Part shown: positions 54,429 through 62,637 of the stretch, piece after piece | How positions within the stretch are numbered: the stretch's first letter is position 1 | How the letters are laid out: each line of letters starts with the position of its first letter | Origin: Luteolibacter sp. LG18 | Lineage (GTDB): Bacteria; Verrucomicrobiota; Verrucomicrobiia; Verrucomicrobiales; Akkermansiaceae | Direction: 5' to 3' | Length of the DNA stretch: 64,000 nt | Assembly: GCF_036322585.1 (NCBI RefSeq) | Contig: NZ_AP024600.1 | Location: 1,922,001-1,986,000, forward strand | Position numbers and translations under genes: made by a program | Notes under the pieces: generated by a model | Databases searched by the model: none | Told to the model about the DNA's origin: nothing | What the model saw: the letters and a program-made list of their open reading frames with translations, nothing else

Positions 54429-55700
54429 ATGAAAGTTCGTGCGAATCTCTTGTTGGTGCCGGTCGCCGTGATGGCGGGGCTGGCTGGATTCCTCGCCGGT
54501 CGACAGGCGGAACGAGGTGGGTCCGGAGGAGGATCCGGGGTGCCTTCCTTGACGGCGGATTGGAATCCGGGTGCCACCGGTCGGGCGGGGCGCTCGGATG
54601 CGGGTGAGGTGGCTGGTTCCGCTGGAGGCCGGCGTTCGCGGCTTTCCTCCCTGGCGAAGCTGGGTCGGGAGCAGGTTCAGGAAAAGATGGGCGCCTTGAT
54701 GCGGAGTCCGGATGCGCAGGACCGGGCGCGGGCGTGGCTGGATTTTGTGGACGGGCTTGAACCGGGGCAGTTCGAGCAGGTGGTGGCGGATTTCCGTTCG
54801 ATGGGATTGTCCGGCTCGAACCTGTCGGAGTATGCCACGCTTTTGTCCGCGTGGGCGAAGCATGATCCGCTGGCGGCGCTCGATTTCGCGGAGAAGAACA
54901 CGGGCAACGTGTTCGCCCGGCAGACGATTCTGGCGACATGGGCGAATTCCGACTTGGCCGGTGCGATCGGTTGGGCAAACGGTCATTTCCAAGGGACACC
55001 GGATCAGGGAAACCCGTGGATGGTGGGGGTGATCCGGGGCATCGCGGCGGGCGATCCGGCGCGGGCGTCGCAATTGATGCAGGAGATGCCGTTTTCGCGG
55101 GAGCGCGGGGACGCGCTGGTGGCGCTGATCCCGACGGTGATGGCGCGGGGGGCGACCGAGGCGATGGCATGGGCGGATGGATTGCAGGACTCGTCGCTGC
55201 GGGATCGTGCGATGCGTGAAATCGCTCCCCGTCTGGCGGAGAAAGATCCCCAGGGGGCGGCGAACTGGCTGGCTGCGGCGAACACGCCGGAAGCCGCCAA
55301 TACGATCGACGATGTCATGACGGTGTGGATGAAGGCGAGTCCATCCGAGGCGGTGGGTTACTATGAAAGGCTGCCCGCGGGGGCGATGCGGACCGAGGCG
55401 CTGAGCAGCCTGGTCAGCTCAATGGCCTCCACCGATCCGGGGCAGGCGCTGGCGTTCCTGAGCAGCCACCGTGGCGAGGCGACGGATCCGATCTACGGGG
55501 AGTTCATCAAGAACTCGGCGGGCAGCCAGCCGGAGCTGGCGGTGGAGCAGATCGCCAACATCCAGGACGTGCAGAACCGTGACCGGACCTACCTGAAGAC
55601 GATCGGGAAGTGGATGAAGCGTGATCCGGATGCCGCTCGCCAGTATCTGGCGAGCGGCCGTGTGCCGGCGAATGTGGTCCAGCAGTTGAACGGCGGCTGA
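54429..55700 (+). CDS. Exported or membrane-anchored protein of helical repeats
   Basis: A 423-residue protein. The N-terminus ANLLLVPVAVMAGLAGFLAG is a signal/anchor helix, followed by a Gly/Ser-rich linker. From about residue 115 the protein repeats a pattern of roughly 30-40 residues, seen in WAKHDPLAALDFAEK, WANSDLAGAIGWANG, IAAGDPARASQLMQ, LAEKDPQGAANWL and MASTDPGQALAFL: a short Ala/Trp-rich helix pair with a conserved Asp-Pro. This resembles HEAT/Sel1-like scaffolds and is of a type abundant in Verrucomicrobia. A purine-rich ribosome-binding stretch precedes ATG 54429. Function unknown. Confidence 0.75.
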   Translation: MKVRANLLLVPVAVMAGLAGFLAGRQAERGGSGGGSGVPSLTADWNPGATGRAGRSDAGEVAGSAGGRRSRLSSLAKLGREQVQEKMGALMRSPDAQDRARAWLDFVDGLEPGQFEQVVADFRSMGLSGSNLSEYATLLSAWAKHDPLAALDFAEKNTGNVFARQTILATWANSDLAGAIGWANGHFQGTPDQGNPWMVGVIRGIAAGDPARASQLMQEMPFSRERGDALVALIPTVMARGATEAMAWADGLQDSSLRDRAMREIAPRLAEKDPQGAANWLAAANTPEAANTIDDVMTVWMKASPSEAVGYYERLPAGAMRTEALSSLVSSMASTDPGQALAFLSSHRGEATDPIYGEFIKNSAGSQPELAVEQIANIQDVQNRDRTYLKTIGKWMKRDPDAARQYLASGRVPANVVQQLNGG

Positions 55701-55802
55701 ACTTGACTGCGGCGGGGGCGGCGTTAGATCCCATGATCGTGGCAGGAGGGTGATCCCGGTGCCTGCCACGCCTTGAATCCCAACATCAACCCCTGTCATC
55801 CC

Positions 55803-56228
55803 ATGCAAGTTCTCTATACAGCCGAGGCCACCGCGACCGGTGGTGGTCGTGATGGAAAGTCCGCCACCTCCGACGGCAAGGTCGATGTGGCGCTTTCGAT
55901 TCCCAAGGAGCTCGGCGGCCCCGGCGGTCCGGGGACGAACCCGGAGCAGCTTTTCGCGACCGGCTACTCGGCCTGTTTCCTGGGCGCGCTGCGGTTCGTG
56001 GCGGGTCAGGCGAAGATCCACCTCCCTGCGGAAACCAAGGTCACCGCGCAGGTGGGGATCGGGAAACGGGACGATGGCGGCGGCTTCGGGCTGGAGATCG
56101 AGCTGACGATCCAGTCGGAGGGCTTCGACCGCGCGCAGCTTGAGGAGCTGGTGCAGAAGGCGCACGTGGTGTGCCCGTATTCGCATGCGACGCGTGGCAA
56201 CGTGCCGGTGACGCTGACGGTGGCGTGA
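55803..56228 (+). CDS. Organic hydroperoxide resistance protein (Ohr/OsmC)
   Basis: Thiol peroxidase that reduces organic hydroperoxides. The 141-residue protein begins with VLYTAEATATGGGRDGKSAT, has NPEQLFATGYSACFLGAL with the peroxidatic Cys58, and AHVVCPYSHATRGN with the resolving Cys124, the Ohr type rather than OsmC. ATG 55803 gives the normal N-terminus. A terminator follows. Regulation by an OhrR-like repressor is common, but no such gene is in the window. Confidence 0.94.
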   Translation: MQVLYTAEATATGGGRDGKSATSDGKVDVALSIPKELGGPGGPGTNPEQLFATGYSACFLGALRFVAGQAKIHLPAETKVTAQVGIGKRDDGGGFGLEIELTIQSEGFDRAQLEELVQKAHVVCPYSHATRGNVPVTLTVA

Positions 56229-56259
56229 GGATCGGCAGGTAATCCGATTGATTTCGAGG

Positions 56260-56296
56260 CAGCCGGGGGGAGCGATTCTCCCGGCTGTTTGCTTTT
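56260..56296 (+). terminator. Rho-independent terminator after ohr
   Basis: CAGCCGGG-GAG and CTCCCGGCTG pair around CGATT with a small G bulge, followed by GTTTGCTTTT. It ends the ohr transcript. Confidence 0.75.
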
Positions 56297-56320
56297 CCGG
56301 CGGGTTTTCTTGGGAAAGGG

Positions 56321-56764
56321 ATGCTGACGATTCCGGAATCGAGGGGATGGCTGAGGATACTGCGGCTCGGGCTGTTGTTCAGCGCCTGCGGGTGGGGCAT
56401 TTCCTTTTGGTTCACCTTCGTGCCGTGGGACGAGGCCGCCGACCAGCTCCAGGGGATGGGCGCGCGGCCGCTGCGGTATGATCCGATCCTGGATTACTGG
56501 CTGAAGATGGCGTCGAGCGCGTTCGGGTGCATCGGGGTCGCCTCGGCGCTCGCGTGCTGGCGGCCTGGGGCGTTCGCGGGGTTGGTGAAGCTGCTGCCGG
56601 GGTTCCATTTGTTCGTGGGCACGACGCTGCTGGTGTCGTCGCGGTTGAACCATCTGAACCCGCACCGGCATCAGACGTTCATCGCGGACATCACGTTCTG
56701 TTTCGTGACGGCGGTGCTGATCGGGTTGCCGTTGCTGGCTCGAGGTGGGCGGAGATGTAGCTGA
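56321..56764 (+). CDS. Small integral membrane protein, C-terminus running into a repeat
   Basis: A 147-residue protein with four hydrophobic segments (LRLGLLFSACGWGISFWFTF, the region near 65-80, LPGFHLFVGTTLLVSS and FCFVTAVLIGLPLL), no known domain. Its last three codons and stop come from repeat copy 2 starting at 56756, so the repeat probably inserted at or near the original 3' end. Function unknown. Confidence 0.55.
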   Translation: MLTIPESRGWLRILRLGLLFSACGWGISFWFTFVPWDEAADQLQGMGARPLRYDPILDYWLKMASSAFGCIGVASALACWRPGAFAGLVKLLPGFHLFVGTTLLVSSRLNHLNPHRHQTFIADITFCFVTAVLIGLPLLARGGRRCS

Positions 56765-56889
56765 AAGCTCTGCTTTCAGAGTGTATCGGACGGCTCCAGT
56801 CGTCCGGTGGGGGTGGGCGTCGCTTGGCCGGTGGGCCACCGCCAACTGGAGCTGGCGGAGACGATCCGAAAGCGGAGCTTCCGGCTACG
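56756..56889. repeat. Structured dispersed repeat, copy 2
   Basis: About 134 bases starting TGTAGCTGAAAG and ending TTCCGGCTAC. It matches copy 1 (49599-49730) over its outer parts with few changes. Hairpins: CTGAAAG/CTTTCAG, CGGACG/CGTCCG, CCGAAAGC/GCTTCCGG. Relative to copy 1, ATG/CAT became ACG/CGT and GGC/GCC became AGC/GCT, which keeps the pairing. It overlaps the end of the upstream membrane-protein gene. Confidence 0.85.
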
Positions 56890-56967
56890 ATGGGATGTGC
56901 ATCGCGGTTCAGTGAATGTGGAATGCGTGTGCGGGCGCGGCCTTTTGGGTGCGAGAAAGGGGCTGGG

Positions 56968-57002
56968 TGTAGCTTTCCGACGCGGAATCGCTTAAAGCTA
57001 CA
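56968..57002. repeat. Short palindromic element with TGTAGC ends
   Basis: TGTAGCTTT (56968-56976) and AAAGCTACA (56994-57002) form a perfect 9-bp inverted repeat around 17 bases. The ends share TGTAGC/GCTACA with the larger repeat copies, so it may be a reduced relative of that family. It lies 30 bases before the PVC cytochrome gene, and could affect its transcription. Confidence 0.6.
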
Positions 57003-57032
57003 AGCTGGGCCTGCAAGGGTGGCCGAATCCCC

Positions 57033-60000
57033 ATGACGTTCCGTTCCATCCCTGTCGCCGTCCTGTTGGCCGGCTGGTTTTGCCTGCCCGCCCATGCCGA
57101 GAAGGCGCGCTGGGCGGATGCCTCGATCCCGTTCGATGACGGGCTGGAGCTGTGGTTCGATGGCAGCCGGGAGAACGAGGCGCGGGAGGCTCACTACATG
57201 AACCGGCTGGCGGACGGCCAGCGGATGGATCTGTGGCACGATTCGTCCGGGCACTCGCGGCACCTTGCGCAGTGGACGGATGGGGCGCGGCCGGTGTGGA
57301 AGCGCGGGGTGGTGGAGTTCGATGGCGGCGATTATCTGGCGGCCTTGCTCGCGCCGGGGATGAAGAGCGCGGAATCCACGATGTTCATCGTAGCAGCGCC
57401 GGAGCCTTCGAAGGGCGATTTTCCTGGGCTGTTCAGCGCGGCGCGGCGGGAGGAGAACGATTTCACCAGCGGGCTGTGCGTGGATCTCGGGAAGGAGGCG
57501 TCGCAGGGCGGCGGGATCGAGCATCTGAACGTCGAGGGCGGCGGCCAGAACGGCGAGCGGAACCTGGTCACTACGCCGCTGGCGGGCGGGCAGGGGCACT
57601 TGTTGACGATCACCAGCGGGCCGGGCGGCACGGAGTTGAGGGCGGATGGGCAGGCGCAGGGGCGGAGGGACCGTGGCACGGTGGCGGCGAGCGTGGACCG
57701 GATCGCGGTGGGGGCGCGGTTCGTGGAGCCCTCGATGCGGCACTTCTACCGCGGCGGGATCACGGAGATTTTGTTCTTCAACCGCCGGCTCGATGCCGGG
57801 GAGATCGGGAAGGTGGAGGCGTGGTTGCAGAGAAAGCACGCGGGGTTTCTGGCTCCGGCCGATCCGAACGCGCCGAAGGAAGTGGCGCTGGAGACAGTGA
57901 AGAACGCGCCGGTGGTGCAGATGCTGGTGCCGGGGTTCACGGTGCGGGAGCTGCCGGTGGAGGTGACGAGCCTGAACAACATCGAGTACGCGCCGGACGG
58001 GCGGTTGTTCGCGGGTGGCTACGACGGACGTTTCCATCTGCTGCGGGATACCGATGGCGACGGGCTGGAGGACCGCGTGGACACGTTCTCGCCGCAGGTC
58101 ACCGACGACTATCCGCTGGGGATGGTGGTGAAGGACGGGATGCCGCACGCGCTGCTTTCGGACGAGCTGGTGCGTTTCCGGGACACGGATGGCGATGGCA
58201 TCCCGGACCAGCGCGAGACGGTGCTGAAGGGGTGGGACGATCCGAAGCTGCGGGACGATCCGGGGCTGATGCACCGCCGGGTGGACAGCGCGCTGGCGCT
58301 GGCGGCGGGGCCGGACGGGGATTGGTATTTGACGATGGGCAGCGCGAACCCGGGCAACGGCTACTGGCAGAAGGCGGAGGGAGATGTCTGGGCTCCGGAC
58401 GCGAAGAAGACCGGCGCGCCGGCGTATTCCCCGGACAAGCGGCGCGGGTGCCTGCTGCATTTCACGAGGGACGGGAAGGTGGAGCAACTCGCGAGCGGGC
58501 TGCGCTACATCATGTCGATGCAATGGGACCGCCACGGCGAGTTGTTCGCGACCGACCAGGAGGGGGCCACGTGGCTGCCGAACGGCAATCCCTTCGATGA
58601 GTTCCTGCACCTGGAGAAGGGGCGGCACTACGGATTCCCGCCGCGGCATCCGGGGCTGCTGCCGGGCGTGGTGGATGAGCCGAGCGTGTGGAACTATTCG
58701 CCGCAGCACCAGAGCGCGTGCGGGTTCCGCTTCAATGGTCCGGCGAAGGACCGGGCGCGGTTCGGGCCGGAGGCGTGGGCGTATGACGCGATCGTGACCG
58801 GGGAATCGCGCGGCAAGCTGTGGCGGACCTCGCTGGCGAAAACGGCGGCGGGTTACGTGGCGGCGACGCGGCAGTTCGCGAGCGTGGGGATGTTGGTCGT
58901 CGATTGCGCGATCTCGCCGCAGGGCGATCTGGTGATCTGCTGCCACGCGGGACCGCCGGACTGGGGCAGCGGCCCGGCGAAGACGGGAAAGCTCTTCAAG
59001 TTCCACTACCAGGACCCGGCGGCGGCGCAGCCGGTGGCGGCGTGGGCGGAAAGTACGACGAAGACCGTAGTGGCGTTCGATCGACCGCTGGACGCGGCGG
59101 CGTGGCAGGATCTGGCGGAACGGGTGCGGATCGAGGGCGGGCGTTTCGTCGGCGCGGCGGACCGTTTCGAGGTGATCCGTCCGGGCTACGCGGTGGTGGG
59201 GCGGCAGCAGCATGAACCGCGGTTCCGGATTCCGGTGAAGGCGGCGGCGCTGGGCGCGGACGGCCGCAGTCTGGTGATCGAGAGCGGGCCGCGTGTGGCG
59301 GCGGGCGGCTACGCGGTGACGATCGATTGTCCGCGGCAGGAGGCGGGGATTCCGCAGGCAGGAGCGATCGATCTGGCCCACGAGCTGACCGGTCTGGAGG
59401 CGGCGTGGCGAGGCAAGGATGGCGGGACGTGGAGCGGCTGGCTACCGCATCCGGACTTCGCGGTGGCGCGGGAGCTTTACCGTGGCGTGGAGCTGGCGGG
59501 GCTGGGGTATCTGAAGCGGCCGGGGACGCTGGTGCTGCGGGCGCGGCTGGATCTGGCGAACCTGCTGCAACCGGCGACCCAGCCGGGATCGAAGCTGGAC
59601 TACACGCCGGAGCCGGAGGTGGCGACGGTGACGTTCAAGAGCGACGCGGCGCTGGCGCTGAAGGTGGCGGGCGGTGCCGCGGCCACCGGCAAGTCGGTAT
59701 CATTTACGCTGAAGGTCGTACCTGGTGAATGGCCGGAGGTGGCACTGGAGGTGGCGACGCCCGCGACCACGCTGGAGGCGACCTTCCACACGGCGATCGA
59801 TCCGCGCGAGCGGCCGCTGGACACGCGGCGGTTCCTGATGCCCTTCGCGGTTCCTCCGGCGGGGATGAGGGCGGACGCGGCGCGGCCGGAGCTGGCGGGC
59901 GGGAACCGGGAGAAAGGGCGGGCCTTGTTCTTCGGCGCGGCCTCGTGTTCGACGTGCCACACCTTCGGCGGCCAGGGCCACGCGGTGGGGCCGGATCTGA

Positions 60001-60320
60001 GCAACACGGTGCACCGGGAATACGCCAGCGTGCTGCGGGACATCGAGGACCCGGGCGCTTCGATCAATCCGGACGCGGTGGCCTACCAGGTGACGTTGAA
60101 GGACGGCGGCGCGGTGGTGGGCACGCGGGTGGGCGAGACGCCGGAGGAGACGAAGTTCGCCGCGCCGGGCGGGAAGGTCACGGTGGTGAGGAAGGCGGAC
60201 ATCGCCTCGATCGCGCCGCTGCCGGTGTCGCTGATGCCGCCGGGGTTGTTGGGAGCGTTGAAGCCGGAGGAGGTGAAGGACCTGATGACGTTCCTGCTGA
60301 CGCCGGGGGAGAAGGAATGA
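57033..60320 (+). CDS. Large secreted protein: LamG-like, beta-propeller and PVC-type cytochrome c domains
   Basis: A 1095-residue exported protein, signal peptide FRSIPVAVLLAGWFCLPAHA. Residues about 25-260 are a LamG/concanavalin-like domain (LELWFDGSRENEAR, WHDSSGHSRHLAQW). About 300-680 are a six-bladed propeller of the kind named membrane-bound dehydrogenase domain in Planctomycetes and Verrucomicrobia (NNIEYAPDGRLFAGGYDGRF, LLRDTDGDGLEDRVDTF). The C-terminal 130 residues are a cytochrome c with the haem motif CSTCH (Cys972, Cys975, His976) and GPDLSNTVHREYASVLRDI, as in PVC haem-binding domains. Likely a periplasmic oxidoreductase acting on carbohydrates or glycans; substrate unknown. 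Confidence 0.85.
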   Translation: MTFRSIPVAVLLAGWFCLPAHAEKARWADASIPFDDGLELWFDGSRENEAREAHYMNRLADGQRMDLWHDSSGHSRHLAQWTDGARPVWKRGVVEFDGGDYLAALLAPGMKSAESTMFIVAAPEPSKGDFPGLFSAARREENDFTSGLCVDLGKEASQGGGIEHLNVEGGGQNGERNLVTTPLAGGQGHLLTITSGPGGTELRADGQAQGRRDRGTVAASVDRIAVGARFVEPSMRHFYRGGITEILFFNRRLDAGEIGKVEAWLQRKHAGFLAPADPNAPKEVALETVKNAPVVQMLVPGFTVRELPVEVTSLNNIEYAPDGRLFAGGYDGRFHLLRDTDGDGLEDRVDTFSPQVTDDYPLGMVVKDGMPHALLSDELVRFRDTDGDGIPDQRETVLKGWDDPKLRDDPGLMHRRVDSALALAAGPDGDWYLTMGSANPGNGYWQKAEGDVWAPDAKKTGAPAYSPDKRRGCLLHFTRDGKVEQLASGLRYIMSMQWDRHGELFATDQEGATWLPNGNPFDEFLHLEKGRHYGFPPRHPGLLPGVVDEPSVWNYSPQHQSACGFRFNGPAKDRARFGPEAWAYDAIVTGESRGKLWRTSLAKTAAGYVAATRQFASVGMLVVDCAISPQGDLVICCHAGPPDWGSGPAKTGKLFKFHYQDPAAAQPVAAWAESTTKTVVAFDRPLDAAAWQDLAERVRIEGGRFVGAADRFEVIRPGYAVVGRQQHEPRFRIPVKAAALGADGRSLVIESGPRVAAGGYAVTIDCPRQEAGIPQAGAIDLAHELTGLEAAWRGKDGGTWSGWLPHPDFAVARELYRGVELAGLGYLKRPGTLVLRARLDLANLLQPATQPGSKLDYTPEPEVATVTFKSDAALALKVAGGAAATGKSVSFTLKVVPGEWPEVALEVATPATTLEATFHTAIDPRERPLDTRRFLMPFAVPPAGMRADAARPELAGGNREKGRALFFGAASCSTCHTFGGQGHAVGPDLSNTVHREYASVLRDIEDPGASINPDAVAYQVTLKDGGAVVGTRVGETPEETKFAAPGGKVTVVRKADIASIAPLPVSLMPPGLLGALKPEEVKDLMTFLLTPGEKE

Positions 60321-60330
60321 GCGGGCGGAA

Positions 60331-60360
60331 ATAGGTCCTATGGGACGTATAGGGCCTATG
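60331..60360. repeat. Twin palindromic repeat ATAGGNCCTAT
   Basis: ATAGGTCCTAT (60331-60341) and ATAGGGCCTAT (60349-60359) are 11-base palindromes with the same pattern, spaced by 7 bases, between two convergent genes. Elements of this form are probably dispersed intergenic repeats; function unknown. Confidence 0.6.
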
Positions 60361-60368
60361 GATGCGGC

Positions 60369-60797
60369 TCACTTCAGTTTCCCATCGCGGATGTCCGCGG
60401 CGATCTGGCCGACGGTGGTTTCGAAGACCATGCACCCGGCGGCGGTGGAGACGGCGGCCTTCGAGTCCTTGAAGGCGGGGAAGGCTTCGTCGAAGGCCTT
60501 CGGGTCCTGGAGTTTCAAGCCGAGCAGGCCGTAGAGCTGTCCGGCGGGGGTGGCGGAGGCGACGAGTTTCTTGCACTCGGCCACGGCGTCGGCACGGGTG
60601 AGCAGGGCGCGGAAAGCGTTTTCAGCGGCGGACCTGGTGCCGGCGAAGCCGACGCCGCCGATGGTGAACTGGGTGGCGGCGCGGAGCTGGGCGGGGGCCT
60701 TGTCGGCGGGTTCCGCCTGGGCGGGTGGCGGAGCGTCCGCGGTGGCGAGGCCGGGAGCGAAGAGCAGGGCGATCAGACAGGACGCGATCCGATGCAT
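60369..60797 (-). CDS. Exported small protein of unknown function
   Basis: A 142-residue protein from ATG 60797. The N-terminus IASCLIALLFAPGLATA is a signal peptide. The mature part is Ala-rich and helical, with FRALLTRADAVAECKKLVAS and QLYGLLGLKLQDPKAFDEAF; a pair of cysteines (AECKK and AAGCMVF) may form a disulfide. No family recognised. It is convergent with the PVC cytochrome gene. Confidence 0.65.
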   Translation of the reverse strand: MHRIASCLIALLFAPGLATADAPPPAQAEPADKAPAQLRAATQFTIGGVGFAGTRSAAENAFRALLTRADAVAECKKLVASATPAGQLYGLLGLKLQDPKAFDEAFPAFKDSKAAVSTAAGCMVFETTVGQIAADIRDGKLK

Positions 60798-60889
60798 GAG
60801 GAGATCATAGCGGAAGATGGCGCGGGAGCGATGGATTGTTTTATGGGGCGGGGGCGTTGAGGGGTACGGTTCCACCGGCTCCACGAACG

Positions 60890-60916
60890 AAAAAGCCTCC
60901 GGTTTCCCGGAGGCTT
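60890..60916 (-). terminator. Rho-independent terminator after lpxC-fabZ
   Basis: Read on the minus strand, AAGCCTCCGG and CCGGAGGCTT form a 10-pair stem around a short loop and are followed by a T-run (the AAAA at 60890-60894 on the plus strand). It lies about 80 bases past the lpxC-fabZ stop. Confidence 0.85.
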
Positions 60917-60996
60917 CGTGAAATGGAAAAGGGAAGAACGGGACAGGAATGTTTGCCTCCGGCTATGTCCGCTGCGCTCCCATTCGACTCCTTGGA

Positions 60997-62310
60997 TCAG
61001 CGGTCCATGAGGGCGAACTTGAGTTCGCCTTCGGAGACGACCTCGCCGTTGACGAGGCACTTGCAGCGGGTCTGGCCGATGGAGCCGCGGATCTTGATGA
61101 CCTCGGCCTCGATGAAAAGGGTGTCGCCGGGGAGGACCGGGCGGCGCCATTTCACGTCGTCCGCGCTCATGAAGTAGCCGATCTTGCCGGCGTTCTCGGG
61201 CTTGCGGAGCATGAGCACGGAGGAGACCTGGGCCATGGCCTCGAGCTGGAGCACGCCGGGCATGATCGGGTGGTCCGGGAAGTGGCCGGGGAAGAACGGC
61301 TCGTTCATGGTGACGTTCTTCACGCCCGTGCACTTGGTGTCGCCCTCGAAGTCGACGACGCGGTCGACGAGCAGGAAGGGGTAGCGGTGCGGGAGGATCT
61401 TGAGGACGTCGTGGATGTCCAGGACGGTCTCGCCCTTCGGAATCGAGAACGGCGGGATCATCGAGCGCATGCGGGAGTATTCGCCCTTCAGGGTGGCGGC
61501 CATCTTGGTGTTCGGGCCGTGGCCCGGCTTCACGGCGATGACGTGGCCAAGGATGCGCTTGCCGGAGAGGATGAGGTCGCCGATGACGTCGAGCGCCTTG
61601 TGGCGGGCGAACTCGTTGGTGAAGCGGAGGGCTTCCTTCGACATCACCTCGTTGCCGCGGATGACGACGGCGCTTTCGAGCGAGCCGCCCTTGATCAAGC
61701 CCTTTTCGAGCAGCGGCTTGACGTCCTCGTAGTAGACGAAGGTGCGGGCGGGGGCGATTTCCTTCTCGTACTTCTCCGGGGTGACCTCGGTGGAGAAGTA
61801 CTGGGTGAAGCGGCCGTCCGGGCCGACATTGGTGACGGAAACGCGGAAGGTCTTGCTCGGGACGATGGTGATGAGGGTGCCATCGCCGGTCTCGAGGTGG
61901 ATGGGCTCGCGGATTTCCCAGGTCTTGCGCGGGGCGGTCTGGGCGGCGATGCCGGCCTTCTTGATGAGCTCGACGAAGGGCTTGGACGAGCCATCGCCGA
62001 TCGGCGGCTCGTTGGCGTTCATCTCGATGAGGGCGTTGTCGACTCCCATGCCGGTGAGGGCGGAGAGGACGTGCTCGACAGTGTGGACCTTCACGGAGCC
62101 CTCGGCGAGGGTGGTGGCGCGCTCGACGGTCTGGACCTTGTCGACATCCGCGGCGATGAAGGGCTGGTCCGGCAGGTCGATGCGGCGGAACTTGAAGCCG
62201 TGGCCCTCCGGGGCGGGCTTCAGGGTCAGGGTGACCTTTTCACCGGTGTGAAGGGAGGTGCCTTCGAGGGTGGCGGAACCGGCGAGAGTGTGCTGGACGT
62301 CGGCGGGCAT
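60997..62310 (-). CDS. lpxC/fabZ: LpxC-FabZ fusion: UDP-3-O-acyl-GlcNAc deacetylase and hydroxyacyl-ACP dehydratase
   Basis: A 437-residue bifunctional protein. Residues 1-285 are the zinc deacetylase LpxC, the committed step of lipid A synthesis: Glu79/His80 in HTVEHVL, His237 and Asp241 in RHKALDVIGD, His264 in KPGHGPN. Residues about 290-437 are FabZ, dehydrating 3-hydroxyacyl-ACP: HRYPFLLVDR, catalytic His343 in FFPGHFPDHPIMPG and Glu357. ATG 62310 is chosen; upstream codons belong to the repeat region. Implies a Gram-negative outer membrane. Such fusions are known in Bacteroidetes and Verrucomicrobia. Confidence 0.97.
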   Translation of the reverse strand: MPADVQHTLAGSATLEGTSLHTGEKVTLTLKPAPEGHGFKFRRIDLPDQPFIAADVDKVQTVERATTLAEGSVKVHTVEHVLSALTGMGVDNALIEMNANEPPIGDGSSKPFVELIKKAGIAAQTAPRKTWEIREPIHLETGDGTLITIVPSKTFRVSVTNVGPDGRFTQYFSTEVTPEKYEKEIAPARTFVYYEDVKPLLEKGLIKGGSLESAVVIRGNEVMSKEALRFTNEFARHKALDVIGDLILSGKRILGHVIAVKPGHGPNTKMAATLKGEYSRMRSMIPPFSIPKGETVLDIHDVLKILPHRYPFLLVDRVVDFEGDTKCTGVKNVTMNEPFFPGHFPDHPIMPGVLQLEAMAQVSSVLMLRKPENAGKIGYFMSADDVKWRRPVLPGDTLFIEAEVIKIRGSIGQTRCKCLVNGEVVSEGELKFALMDR

Positions 62311-62637
62311 GGGCGCGCAGTGGAAAGGCTGGAGGGCCTGCTGGCAAGGCGGAATCCAGCTCAAGGGCTTGTATCGCAAGGGAGAGCGTGGGCGGGCGGG
62401 TTTGCTCCAAACAGATGGAATTGAACCACGGATGGACGCAGATGGACACGGATAGGAGAGGAAGAGGGATGGACGCCAAAGGGAGACATCTCTCCCAATT
62501 CGTCCTGTCTTCCATCCGTGTGCATCCGCGTTCATCCGTGGTTGAAGCTCTTTCCTTCATGAATCCATGGAGATCCCGGCGCCACTTGATACGCATCAGG
62601 GCTTGGTTTTGAAGGCGGCGGAGGCGAGGTTGCGGGC
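62311..62637. other. 327-base intergenic region between divergent genes
   Basis: No gene is supported between lpxC-fabZ (minus) and the pseudouridine synthase (plus). The region is dominated by the long inverted repeat at 62424-62543. Promoters for both genes must lie here or within the repeat, but no clear -35/-10 pair was identified. Confidence 0.5.
62424..62543. repeat. Long inverted repeat with 30-base arms
   Basis: The left arm (62424-62453, starting AACCACGGATGGAC) and the right arm (62514-62543, ending TCATCCGTGGTT) match at 27 of 30 positions when one is reverse-complemented. Each arm is itself built of GGATGnAC-like short repeats. The 60-base loop contains a further palindrome (GGGAGA/TCTCCC). 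The transcript would fold into a long hairpin. Resembles an intergenic repeat family; exact origin unknown. Confidence 0.85.

Noticed and set aside
56691-59381. Very long open frame (896 codons) on the minus strand opposite the PVC cytochrome gene
   Set aside because: It is rich in Arg/His/Pro, has no domain, and mirrors a gene with clear signal peptide and haem motif; typical of GC-rich antisense frames.
60949-62424. 491-codon plus-strand frame opposite lpxC-fabZ
   Set aside because: Composition of an antisense shadow; minus strand has all LpxC and FabZ catalytic residues in place.
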